A stretch of 13,744 nt of DNA from Clostridia bacterium (GTDB lineage Bacteria > Bacillota > Clostridia > Christensenellales > UBA1242): the NCBI GenBank assembly GCA_028694075.1, contig JAQUUD010000036.1, forward strand, positions 1 to 13,744, written 5' to 3'. This document shows, in pieces, positions 7,200 through 13,744 of this stretch (the stretch's first letter is position 1; every line of letters begins with the position of its first letter). Under the pieces are notes generated by a model. The model was given only the letters and a program-made list of their open reading frames with translations. It did not search any database and was not told the DNA's origin. The translations under genes and the position numbers were made by a program.

Positions 7200-9065
7200 A
7201 TGATTAAAAAAAATAAATATGACGCGATCATAATTGGAGCAGGGCACGCAGGTTGCGAGTCTGCTTTAGCACTAGCCCGAATGGGCAAAAACACATTACT
7301 TCTCACCTTAAGTTTAGATGCAATCGCTTTTTTAGCCTGCAATCCCTCAATAGGTGGAACTGCAAAAGGACATTTGGTTTGCGAAATTGATGCACTTGGC
7401 GGTGAAATGGGCGTTAATACTGATAAAACCTTAATTCAAATCAGAATGCTTAACAAAGGAAAAGGACCAGCCGTTTATAGTTTAAGGGCACAGATTGACA
7501 AACTTGATTATCACACACAAATGAAGAAAGTTTTGGAAAATCAAGAAAATTTAACATTAAAACAAGCAGAAGTTGAAGAAATTTTAGTAAAAAATGGCAA
7601 AGTATACGGAATTAAAACAGCACAAGGCGAAAAATTTTTATGTGATGCAATTGTTATTGCAACTGGTGTTTATTTAAAAAGCAATATAATTATTGGAAAA
7701 TATGTTCGCAACAGCGGACCGAATGGCTTTGCACCGGCAAATTTATTAACCAAAAGTTTAATTAAATTAGGTTTTAATGTTTTAAGATTTAAAACTGGGA
7801 CACCTGCAAGAATAAGCGGTAAATCAATCAACTACCATTTAATTGAAACTCAGAGTGGCGACGACAACATTCAAAGTTTTAGTTTTCTGACAAAACGCAC
7901 TTTAAAAAATACAGCGGTGTGTTATTTAACCCACACCACATTAGAAACAAAAAAAATAATTTTGAAAAACATTCACAAGTCACCTTTGTTTTGTGGAGTT
8001 ATTAAGGGCGTAGGACCAAGATATTGCCCATCAATTGAAGATAAAATAAAAAGATTTACAGAAAAAGAAACTCATCAGGTTTTCCTTGAACCAGAATCTT
8101 TAGCAACTGATGAATTCTATGTTCAAGGTGTCAGCACATCTTTACCTGTCAGTGTTCAAAATTTGATCTATCCAAGCATTATCGGGCTTGAAAATGTTCA
8201 AATAATGCGTAATGCATATGCTATCGAATATGATTGCATAGACTCAACTCAATTAAAGCCTACTCTTGAATATAAACACATAAGCGGGCTTTTTACAGCC
8301 GGACAAATTAATGGGACGAGCGGTTATGAAGAGGCAGCCGCACAGGGCTTAATCGCTGGCATTAATGCCAACTTATATTTAAACAATAAAGACGGACTGA
8401 TTTTAAAAAGAAACAGTTCTTATATCGGCGTTTTAATTGATGATTTAGTTACAAAAGGGACAAAAGAACCTTACAGAATGATGACATCAAGGGCTGAATA
8501 TCGGCTTTGGCTAAGACAGGACAATGCGGACATTCGCTTGACCGAAATTGGTAGAGAAGTTGGGTTGGTGAATGACGCGAGATATAAAATTTTTCAAAAA
8601 AAGTTGCAGGAAATTGAAAAATGTAAGCAAATTTTAGAAAAAAAGTTAAAAATTGACGAAAAATTAATTAATTTTTTAAAAAAAGAAAATCAAAGCATTC
8701 CTAAACAGTCTATTAAAATTTATGATTTAATTAAAAAGAACAATGTTGACATTTTTAAACTCAACAGCGAATTTGGATTTTTTAAAGATTTTAAAAGAGA
8801 AGTTTTAGATACAGTTAATGTAAGCGTGAAATATGAGGGTTACTTAAAGCAACAGGAACAAGATGTAAAAAATATGCTAAAACAGGAATCAATGCTAATA
8901 CCCGATGACATCGAATACAAAAAATTAAAGGGTTTAAGGTTGGAAGCAAGAGAAAAACTTGATAAAATTAAACCTAAATCAATAGCGCAAGCATCGAGAA
9001 TTTCCGGTGTTTCACCCGCAGATATTTCAATATTAATTATTTATTTAAAAATGATAAAAAAGTAA
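7200..9065 (+). CDS. mnmG: MnmG, tRNA uridine-5-carboxymethylaminomethyl modification FAD enzyme (GidA)
   Basis: The 621-residue product is of normal MnmG length. It is the FAD- and NADH-dependent partner of MnmE in wobble-uridine modification. The N-terminal Rossmann motif is GAGHAG (13-18), followed by ACNPSIGGTAKGHLV and GPAVYSLRAQIDKL. The GidA signature GPRYCPSIEDK (272-282) carries the conserved catalytic cysteine. Downstream are the FAD-domain motif TAGQINGTSGYEEAAAQG and MTSRAEYRLWLRQDNAD (from 428). The helical C-terminal region, which contacts MnmE and tRNA, ends SRISGVSPADISILIIYL. AAAGGA a few bases before the ATG supports the start. The upstream flank is the A/T-only tract. rsmG follows on the same strand after 169 bp, the common Firmicutes order. 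Confidence 0.97.
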   Translation: MIKKNKYDAIIIGAGHAGCESALALARMGKNTLLLTLSLDAIAFLACNPSIGGTAKGHLVCEIDALGGEMGVNTDKTLIQIRMLNKGKGPAVYSLRAQIDKLDYHTQMKKVLENQENLTLKQAEVEEILVKNGKVYGIKTAQGEKFLCDAIVIATGVYLKSNIIIGKYVRNSGPNGFAPANLLTKSLIKLGFNVLRFKTGTPARISGKSINYHLIETQSGDDNIQSFSFLTKRTLKNTAVCYLTHTTLETKKIILKNIHKSPLFCGVIKGVGPRYCPSIEDKIKRFTEKETHQVFLEPESLATDEFYVQGVSTSLPVSVQNLIYPSIIGLENVQIMRNAYAIEYDCIDSTQLKPTLEYKHISGLFTAGQINGTSGYEEAAAQGLIAGINANLYLNNKDGLILKRNSSYIGVLIDDLVTKGTKEPYRMMTSRAEYRLWLRQDNADIRLTEIGREVGLVNDARYKIFQKKLQEIEKCKQILEKKLKIDEKLINFLKKENQSIPKQSIKIYDLIKKNNVDIFKLNSEFGFFKDFKREVLDTVNVSVKYEGYLKQQEQDVKNMLKQESMLIPDDIEYKKLKGLRLEAREKLDKIKPKSIAQASRISGVSPADISILIIYLKMIKK

Positions 9066-9234
9066 TTTTTTCCATAAAAATTTAGTAGATTTTACAATAT
9101 TTATATTATATTTGTAAATAATTATTATTTTCAATCAAGTCAGCAAGTGCATATAAATTTAAAAAAATGCGCACCCGAGTTAAACTTCAAGATAAACAAT
9201 AAAAAGAATATTATATATTATAAGGATAGAACAA

Positions 9235-9921
9235 ATGAAAGAGAAGTTAAAAGAAATATTTATTAAATATAATATCAACACAACTGACGAAATTATTGAT
9301 AATTTTTCAATATTTTTCAAAGAACTGATTGAATGGAACCAAAAATTTAATTTGACAAACATAACAAATGAAGATGAAGTTATAATAAAGCACTTTATAG
9401 ACAGCGTTTTGCCACATAATTTCATTCCACAATTCAGCAAAATATTAGATATTGGCGCAGGTGCGGGATTTCCATCATTGCCTTTAAAATTAATTAGAGA
9501 TGATTTAAATATTATTATGCTTGATAGTTTAAATAAGCGTGTTGTATTTTTAAATCACATCATTGAAAATTTAAAACTAACGAAAATCACAGCAATTCAT
9601 TCAAGAGTTGAAGATTTTAATCAAAGAAATCAATTTGATGTCGTTGTTGCAAGAGCAGTCGCCTCTCTTCCAACCTTGATTGAATATTCTTTACCCTTTT
9701 TAAAAGTTGGAGGAATTTTGTTGGCATATAAATCAAACAATGCAAAAATCGAAATTGACGCCTCAAAAAATGCCCTAAATTTGGTTGGCGGAGAACTGAA
9801 TGAAGTAAAATATTACAATATTGAAAATAATAATAGGTGCATTATTGTTATAAAGAAAATTAAGCCTACAAAAACAATTTACCCCCGAAAGAAGAACCTA
9901 CCAAAAACAAATCCTTTGTAA
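9235..9921 (+). CDS. rsmG: RsmG, 16S rRNA (guanine-N7) methyltransferase
   Basis: RsmG (GidB) methylates N7 of G527 (E. coli numbering) in 16S rRNA; loss of it gives low-level streptomycin resistance in several bacteria. The 228-residue product has the usual size. It shows the N-terminal RsmG pattern IEWNQKFNLTNIT and the SAM-binding glycine loop LDIGAGAGFPSLPLK (71-85). It continues with MLDSLNKRVVFLNHI, VVARAVASLPTLIEYSLPFL and LAYKSNN. The C-terminal tail is basic (KKIKPTKTIYPRKKNLP), as is common. AAGGAT seven bases before the ATG supports the start. A terminator lies about 95 bp after the stop, closing the mnm-rsm transcription unit before parA. Confidence 0.96.
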   Translation: MKEKLKEIFIKYNINTTDEIIDNFSIFFKELIEWNQKFNLTNITNEDEVIIKHFIDSVLPHNFIPQFSKILDIGAGAGFPSLPLKLIRDDLNIIMLDSLNKRVVFLNHIIENLKLTKITAIHSRVEDFNQRNQFDVVVARAVASLPTLIEYSLPFLKVGGILLAYKSNNAKIEIDASKNALNLVGGELNEVKYYNIENNNRCIIVIKKIKPTKTIYPRKKNLPKTNPL

Positions 9922-9934
9922 TATTCAATATCAA

Positions 9935-9950
9935 TATTCCACGTGAAATA
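9935..9950. promoter_or_regulatory. degenerate parS-like site
   Basis: TATTCCACGTGAAATA matches 13 of 16 positions of the parS consensus TGTTTCACGTGAAACA, including the central CACGTGAAA. It lies just after rsmG and near three perfect sites, so it may be a weak or decayed ParB site. Confidence 0.45.
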
Positions 9951-10014
9951 ATTAGAATAATACTATCAGGACGACATCAAATTTAATTTTATTTATGCTT
10001 CTATGCTATTAACG

Positions 10015-10048
10015 ACCAAGCGCGCTCTAATAATTGCGCTTGGTTTTT
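10015..10048 (+). terminator. Rho-independent terminator after rsmG
   Basis: ACCAAGCGC (10015-10023) pairs perfectly with GCGCTTGGT (10036-10044) around a 12-base loop. The end of the right arm plus the following bases give TTTTT (10044-10048). The GC-containing 9-bp stem plus T-run, about 95 bp past the rsmG stop, is a standard intrinsic terminator on the + strand. Confidence 0.85.
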
Positions 10049-10113
10049 AATTACATATCGAGTATTAAATTCTCAACTATCATTTATTAATTCAATTATA
10101 TAACTCATTAAAA

Positions 10114-10129
10114 TGTTTCACGTGAAACA
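10114..10129. promoter_or_regulatory. parS centromere site (perfect)
   Basis: TGTTTCACGTGAAACA is an exact match to the palindromic Firmicutes parS, where ParB (Spo0J) dimers load and then spread as CTP-dependent clamps. It is one of three perfect copies within about 2.4 kb around parAB. Confidence 0.97.
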
Positions 10130-10366
10130 ATTTGGCATATTAACGGCTTTTACAAAATAAACCCACACTTCACTAAGCCTAATCCACAGTTTGGATTATT
10201 TAAATTGTTTTAATTATACAATTTTCAACATATATTTATAAGCATTTAGAATATATATTATAATTAAGCGTAATACCACCTTGATATGTTGTAAAACTCT
10301 GTTATTGCAATTTACATACAAAATACACACCTTATATTTTCAATTCGCTCAAGCCAAGGGTCGAAT

Positions 10367-10382
10367 TGTTTCACGTGAAACA
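10367..10382. promoter_or_regulatory. parS centromere site (perfect, within a 24-bp palindrome)
   Basis: The exact 16-bp parS is extended by four matching bases on each side, giving a perfect 24-bp palindrome at 10363-10386 (flanks GAAT and ATTC). It lies about 120 bp upstream of the parA promoter. ParB spreading from here could reach that promoter. Confidence 0.97.
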
Positions 10383-10499
10383 ATTCAGGTGCGAACCCCC
10401 ATATTTATTTTATATTATCCTAAGTATGATTATAATAAGCAAAACTCGCAATAAAATATCAATTTTATTATTAAATATAGACAAAGTTCTTAAAATAAT

Positions 10500-10528
10500 T
10501 TGAAATTTAACACATTCTATGATACAAT
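10500..10528 (+). promoter_or_regulatory. parA promoter (sigma-A-like, extended -10)
   Basis: TTGAAA (10500-10505), a 17-bp spacer and TACAAT (10523-10528), with TG one base before the -10 hexamer, make a good promoter. Initiation about 7 bp further on would fall near 10535, just before the parA Shine-Dalgarno GAGGT (10536-10540). It overlaps the in-frame ATG at 10519, so translation must begin at 10546. Confidence 0.7.
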
Positions 10529-10545
10529 TTAAATTGAGGTATTTT

Positions 10546-11376
10546 ATGGGAAAAATTATTGCATTCACAAATCAAAAAGGCGGTGTTGGCAAAACAACAA
10601 CATGCATCAACCTTGCCGCCTACATAGCGATTATGGGCAAAAAGGTTTTAATAATTGATATGGATCCACAAGGCAACGCCACAAGCGGTGTGGGTATCGA
10701 AAAAAATCCTAGCATAAAAACCATTTATAATGTCATTGACGGAGATTGTTTGATCAAAGAAGCCATTTTGGAAACACCAATAGAAAACTTGGATATCGTT
10801 CCGGCATCGGTAGATTTGGCAGGAGCCGAAATTGAACTCGTTCAAATGGTGGCTCGAGAAAAAATTTTAAAAGGCTTTTTGGCACAAATTTCCGACAATT
10901 ATGATTATATATTCATAGATTGTCCACCATCTTTGGGTCTTTTAACCGTAAACGCCCTTACAGCGTCAAACTCAATTGTGATTCCAATACAATGCGAGTT
11001 TTTTGCACTTGAAGGTTTAAGTCAACTTATGAATACCATTAGATTAATCAAGCGTCACTTAAACACAGAACTTGATGTTGAGGGTGTAATATTAACAATG
11101 AAAGACAATCGCTCAAATTTAATTGCAGAGGTTAGCAATGAAATTGTTAAATTTTTTGGTAAAAAAGTGTTTGACACGTTTATACCAAGGAACATACGCC
11201 TTGCAGAAGCACCAAGCCACGGGCAACCCATTGCGACATATGATGCCAGTTCTAAAGGCGCGGATTCATATTTAAAACTGGCAGAAGAATTTTTAAAACG
11301 AAATAACGATTTAAATTTTAATAAGGTTACAAGAAACACAAAAATAAATTTAAGGAGAAATAATAAAAATGATTAA
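10546..11376 (+). CDS. parA: ParA/Soj chromosome-partitioning ATPase
   Basis: ParA-family ATPase that binds DNA as an ATP dimer. With ParB-parS it moves and orients newly replicated origins; in B. subtilis, Soj also controls DnaA. The 276-residue form starts at 10546, where GAGGT lies five bases upstream; an in-frame ATG at 10519 overlaps the promoter. The deviant Walker A is KGGVGKTTT (11-19), with the signature Lys11 and the catalytic-loop Lys16. MDPQGNATSG follows, whose Asp40 aligns with the hydrolysis Asp of B. subtilis Soj. Walker B is FIDCPPSLGLLTVNAL. PRNIRLAEAPSHGQPI near the C-terminus is typical of chromosomal Soj. The stop overlaps the parB start by 8 bp, so the two genes are translated from one message. 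Confidence 0.97.
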   Translation: MGKIIAFTNQKGGVGKTTTCINLAAYIAIMGKKVLIIDMDPQGNATSGVGIEKNPSIKTIYNVIDGDCLIKEAILETPIENLDIVPASVDLAGAEIELVQMVAREKILKGFLAQISDNYDYIFIDCPPSLGLLTVNALTASNSIVIPIQCEFFALEGLSQLMNTIRLIKRHLNTELDVEGVILTMKDNRSNLIAEVSNEIVKFFGKKVFDTFIPRNIRLAEAPSHGQPIATYDASSKGADSYLKLAEEFLKRNNDLNFNKVTRNTKINLRRNNKND

Positions 11377-12322
11377 TAAAAAAGGTTTAGGAAAAGGTCT
11401 TGAAGCCCTATTTTCCAATTTTGGTTCAGATGAAAGCGAAAGCGGTAGCATTGTGAACGAAATTCAGGGTAAATTAAACGCAACTAAGGTTATTGAAATT
11501 GAAATTACTAAATTAGAAGCAAACCCAAATCAGCCAAGGAAGATATTTAATGACGACGCTATAAAAGAATTATCTGAAAGCATTAAACAGCACGGAGTTA
11601 TTCAACCAATCATAGTAAGTCAGACCGTTGATAAATTTATGGTTATTGCAGGCGAAAGACGTTTACGCGCCTCTTTGCTTGCAAATTTGAAAACAATACC
11701 GTGCATTATAAAGAATTATACCGAACGGCAAATTAAAGAAGTGGCATTAATTGAGAATCTTCAACGAGAAGACTTGAATCCTCTTGAAGCCGCTCGCGCA
11801 ATCAAGCAATTGATGGAAGAGTATAAATTAACTCAAGAAACTGTATCCGAAAAGATTGGTAAAAGCCGTTCTAATGTGGCGAACTTGCTTAGACTTTTAA
11901 ATCTTCACCCGGAAGTATTAAAATTAATAGAAGAAAACAAACTTACAGCTGGGCATGCTCGAGTTTTGGCTTCCTTAAATGATGGGAAATTACAGATAAA
12001 TTTAGCACTAAAAACAATAGATAAACAATTAAGTGTGCGAGATTTGGAAAAAATTGCAAAGGTCTATAATCCGGAAACCAAATCAAAGCTAGTTGAAAAA
12101 ACGAAGAAAGAACTTCGAGAGTTAGAGGCTTTCATTGAGGAAATGCAAAGAGTTTTTGCAACTAAAGTCACAATCAACGGCGACGATAAAAAGGGCAAGA
12201 TTGTAATTGACTATTTTTCGCGTGATGATTTAGATAGAATTTTTGAACTTGTAAGCCTTATAAAAAATAAAAAATTAACTTTACAAAATTTAAGCGAATT
12301 TAATCATAGAAATAATCAATGA
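11369..12322 (+). CDS. parB: ParB/Spo0J centromere-binding CTPase
   Basis: ParB binds parS, hydrolyses CTP, slides as a clamp and recruits SMC and ParA. The 317-residue product begins with the short basic peptide MINKKGLGKGLEALF, the region that stimulates ParA ATPase in homologues. The CTP-binding domain shows NPNQPRKIF, HGVIQPIIV, GERRLRAS (95-102) and ENLQRED (129-135). A helix-turn-helix follows, with LTQETVSEKIGKSRSNVANLLRLL, then AGHARVLASL. The C-terminal dimerisation segment is charged and ends NLSEFNHRNNQ. AAGGAG (11352-11357) lies 11 bases before the ATG, inside the end of parA. A perfect parS lies about 115 bp past the stop. Confidence 0.97.
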   Translation: MINKKGLGKGLEALFSNFGSDESESGSIVNEIQGKLNATKVIEIEITKLEANPNQPRKIFNDDAIKELSESIKQHGVIQPIIVSQTVDKFMVIAGERRLRASLLANLKTIPCIIKNYTERQIKEVALIENLQREDLNPLEAARAIKQLMEEYKLTQETVSEKIGKSRSNVANLLRLLNLHPEVLKLIEENKLTAGHARVLASLNDGKLQINLALKTIDKQLSVRDLEKIAKVYNPETKSKLVEKTKKELRELEAFIEEMQRVFATKVTINGDDKKGKIVIDYFSRDDLDRIFELVSLIKNKKLTLQNLSEFNHRNNQ

Positions 12323-12438
12323 AAATGATGCAAAACGCCATTTTTCTAATACGCGTTTATTGCGATTTCGCAAAATTATTGCGACATATTACACACCAAA
12401 TGCAACCGGTTCAAATTCGTCATTTTAGAAATATTCAA

Positions 12439-12454
12439 TGTTTCACGTGAAACA
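12439..12454. promoter_or_regulatory. parS centromere site (perfect), downstream of parB
   Basis: TGTTTCACGTGAAACA is exact and lies between parB and the kinase gene. With the sites at 10114 and 10367 it brackets the parAB genes. The short gap around it also contains the stem TTGCGA-TT-TCGCAA (12360-12373), which lacks a T-run and is not called a terminator. Confidence 0.97.
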
Positions 12455-12523
12455 ATTTATATATTGAAATAAATTTGCAAATCGCAAGTATTGTCAATTA
12501 TTTTAACAAATTGGAGATTTGTG

Positions 12524-13033
12524 ATGAAAACAAATACAAAAATAATTATTTTAAGAGGAAATTCAGGCAGTGGCAAATCTACAATTGCAAAGATTTTACA
12601 AAAGAAATATGGCCACGGCACACTTTTACTTTCACAAGATATGATAAGAAGAGAAATTCTATATGTGAAAGATGGTTTAAATACACAGACCGTTGCCTTA
12701 CTAATAAACCTCATTGAATACGGTTATAAACATTGCGACACAATAATACTCGAAGGAATTTTAAATTCTATATGGTATAAAAAGTTATTTGATAAAATTT
12801 ATAACATTTTCAGCAATGTATATGCCTATTATTTTGATTTGCCGTTTGAAGAAACATTGAAACGACATAAGTTAAAACCAAATTGTAAAGAGTTTGGTGA
12901 AGCAGAAATGCAAAGCTGGTGGAACGAAAAAGATTTTTTGGGTCAAATTAAAGAGAAAACGTTAACAAAAGATATGAGTATTAACCAAATAATCGATCTG
13001 GTAAATTGTGATTTAATAAATGATAAAAATTAA
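12524..13033 (+). CDS. small P-loop kinase-like protein (AAA_33 / zeta-toxin-like fold)
   Basis: The 169-residue product has an N-terminal Walker A, GNSGSGKST (12-20), after a beta strand KIIILR. It continues with LLLSQDMIRREIL, which resembles the substrate-side D-x-x-R region of small-molecule kinases. IILEGIL is a likely second strand with an acidic residue. YYFDLPFEETLKRH suggests a lid-like arginine/histidine region, followed by an acidic and aromatic stretch (FGEAEMQSWWNEKDF). This matches a family often annotated simply as kinase or uridine kinase-like in Firmicutes (from memory); the substrate is unknown. The start at 12524 is preferred over the in-frame ATG at 12491 because TTGGAG lies seven bases before it. 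It sits downstream of parB and a parS site but has no evident link to segregation. No antitoxin-like partner is visible. Confidence 0.8.
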   Translation: MKTNTKIIILRGNSGSGKSTIAKILQKKYGHGTLLLSQDMIRREILYVKDGLNTQTVALLINLIEYGYKHCDTIILEGILNSIWYKKLFDKIYNIFSNVYAYYFDLPFEETLKRHKLKPNCKEFGEAEMQSWWNEKDFLGQIKEKTLTKDMSINQIIDLVNCDLINDKN

Positions 13034-13123
13034 GCTTAAATTTTATGAGAGTCAATTTTAAAGCATAAAAACTTTTGTACAAAATTAATTTCAAATAATT
13101 TATCTCATGATTTTTCAATAAGG

Positions 13124-13151
13124 TTGACAAAAAATTAAAATATGTTATACT
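13124..13151 (+). promoter_or_regulatory. strong sigma-A-like promoter with extended -10
   Basis: Consensus TTGACA (13124-13129), a 16-bp spacer and TATACT (13146-13151), with TG at 13143-13144 giving an extended -10. It is the best promoter match in the window. It points toward the broken gene at 13242-13638, with about 80 bp of untranslated leader in between. Confidence 0.8.
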
Positions 13152-13241
13152 TTATATATGGTGTGATGATAGAGATATTTAAGTTTTTAAATTAATTGGT
13201 TTTTTCAATATGTTTATTTAAAATCTAAATTTTGATTTTAA
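13152..13241 (+). other. leader downstream of the strong promoter, no open frame
   Basis: This 90-bp stretch has stops in all frames I checked (for example ATGGTGTGA at 13158). It contains a stem TTAAAATC (13218-13225) pairing with GATTTTAA (13234-13241) around an 8-base loop. AAGGGA then follows as a possible Shine-Dalgarno before the remnant gene. It could be a regulatory leader, a short RNA, or simply decayed gene sequence. Confidence 0.35.
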
Positions 13242-13638
13242 GGGATAAATAAATTTGGTGGAATACTTAAATATTCAGACCGAAAGATTAAATATTTAAC
13301 AACATCAAGTGAAGACGGAAATACCAATAATGTTGTGCTATTAAAGGATATGAGCCGATTAATTTATCCGAATTCTTAGATGCACCAGAGAATTCTAAAG
13401 TTGTTGGCTATGTTAATATAGATAAAAATAATTATATTGAATATTCTATTAAAAACTTTTTAGAAATTTGAAATACGCCACCGAAATGCTAACAGCCGTT
13501 AAAGAATTTTGCTTAAAAAACAAATTGCAACCCAAATTATACATTGATTCAATAAATTATGGGTCGCAAAATGTGGTTACAGTTAAAGAAAAATATAAAG
13601 ATAGAGAACCAACCGATGACTGGGAATTAGGAAAATAA
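13242..13638 (+). pseudogene. frame-disrupted remnant of an unrecognised protein gene
   Basis: Three successive open segments in different frames read like one protein of about 130 residues. Segment 1 (13242-13379) includes GGILKYSDRKIKYLTTSSED and runs to NNVVLLK before drifting to a TAG. Segment 2 (about 13331-13471) includes LSEFLDAPENSKVVGYVNID and runs to YSIKNFLEI before TGA. Segment 3 (about 13453-13638) includes KYATEMLTAVKEFCLKNK and ends EPTDDWELGK with TAA. Each switch needs a one- or two-base indel near the end of the previous segment, and no clear ATG begins segment 1. I do not recognise the family. The charged, non-repetitive composition argues against chance open frames. Either this is a recently decayed gene with its promoter still intact, or the sequence has indel errors. 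It ends 13 bp before tRNA-Ser. Confidence 0.6.
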
Positions 13639-13651
13639 AATAATAAAATAT

Positions 13652-13743
13652 GGAGAGTTACTCAAGCTGGCTGAAGAGGCGGTCCTGCTAAGACTGTAGG
13701 AGTGTAAAAGCTCGCGAGGGTTCAAATCCCTCACTCTCCGCCA
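13652..13743 (+). tRNA. tRNA-Ser, anticodon GCU
   Basis: A class II tRNA with all arms visible. Acceptor stem GGAGAGT pairs with ACTCTCC, followed by discriminator G and an encoded CCA (13741-13743). The D arm contains CTCAAGCTGGCTGAAGAG. The anticodon stem CGGTC/GACTG has one G-T pair and encloses loop CTGCTAA, with GCT at 13687-13689. A long variable arm typical of tRNA-Ser is followed by the T arm GAGGG-TTCAAAT-CCCTC. It reads AGC and AGU serine codons. No promoter is seen in the 13 bp between it and the upstream gene remnant, so its transcript probably starts further upstream, possibly at 13124. Confidence 0.97.
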
Positions 13744-13744
13744 A

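Larger units (their letters stand above)
9922..10545. other. parS-bearing intergenic region between rsmG and parA
   Basis: This gap of about 620 bp has no gene-length open frame. In order it holds a degenerate parS (9935-9950), an intrinsic terminator (10015-10048), two perfect parS sites (10114-10129 and 10367-10382), and the parA promoter and Shine-Dalgarno (10500-10540). One near-match to a DnaA box, TAATCCACA (10180-10188), is part of a small inverted repeat with GGATTA. A single box is not enough to call an origin. Noc, which sits between rsmG and parA in some Bacilli, is absent. Confidence 0.8.

Noticed and set aside
10180..10188. DnaA box TAATCCACA marking an origin in the rsmG-parA gap
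   Set aside because: Only one 8/9 match was found by eye. An origin needs a cluster of boxes and an unwinding element; the box is also explained as part of a small inverted repeat with GGATTA.
12360..12373. TTGCGA-TT-TCGCAA stem as a parB terminator
   Set aside because: The 2-base loop is sterically poor and no T-run follows.
13073..13084. TTTTGTACAAAA palindrome after the kinase gene
   Set aside because: A 12-bp AT-rich palindrome without a T-run or partner sites; likely chance.

Overview
The window is AT-rich chromosomal DNA (by eye about 30% G+C) from a bacterium that fits a low-GC Bacillota (Firmicutes) lineage. The evidence is whiA, a DnaE-type replicative polymerase, the block mnmE-mnmG-rsmG-parA-parB that lies near the replication origin in most Firmicutes, Shine-Dalgarno sites, sigma-A-like promoters and exact copies of the Firmicutes parS sequence. 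TGA is used as a stop codon, so the code is not the Mycoplasma one. I cannot name the species.

Layout. (1) 2-127, + strand: the last 41 codons of a membrane protein cut by the window edge. (2) 187-5178, - strand: dnaE, then whiA downstream. They are separated by 471 bp that hold a very GC-rich 75-bp tandem repeat array (1175-1456). (3) 5179-5379: a divergent intergenic region with promoter candidates in both directions. (4) 5380-9921, + strand: mnmE, a 488-bp gap of about 11% G+C, mnmG, then rsmG. (5) 9922-10545: a terminator, two perfect parS sites and one degenerate parS, and the parA promoter. (6) 10546-12322: overlapping parA-parB. (7) 12323-13033: a third perfect parS and a small P-loop kinase gene. 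(8) 13034-13638: a strong promoter followed by a frame-disrupted gene remnant. (9) 13652-13743: tRNA-Ser(GCU) with an encoded CCA end.

How the genes work together. MnmE and MnmG form the tRNA wobble-uridine modification complex, and RsmG methylates 16S rRNA. ParA, ParB and the clustered parS sites make a complete chromosome-segregation module, which places the window near the replication origin. DnaE is a replicative polymerase alpha subunit, and WhiA is a DNA-binding protein tied to division and chromosome organisation. The rpmH-rnpA-yidC-jag genes that classically precede mnmE are absent, and dnaE/whiA stand divergently in their place.

Most of the window is ordinary conserved core genome. 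I see no clear new multi-gene system. The parts that conventional annotation does not explain are the GC-rich tandem array upstream of whiA, the A/T-only tract with long direct repeats before mnmG, and the promoter plus broken gene before tRNA-Ser.
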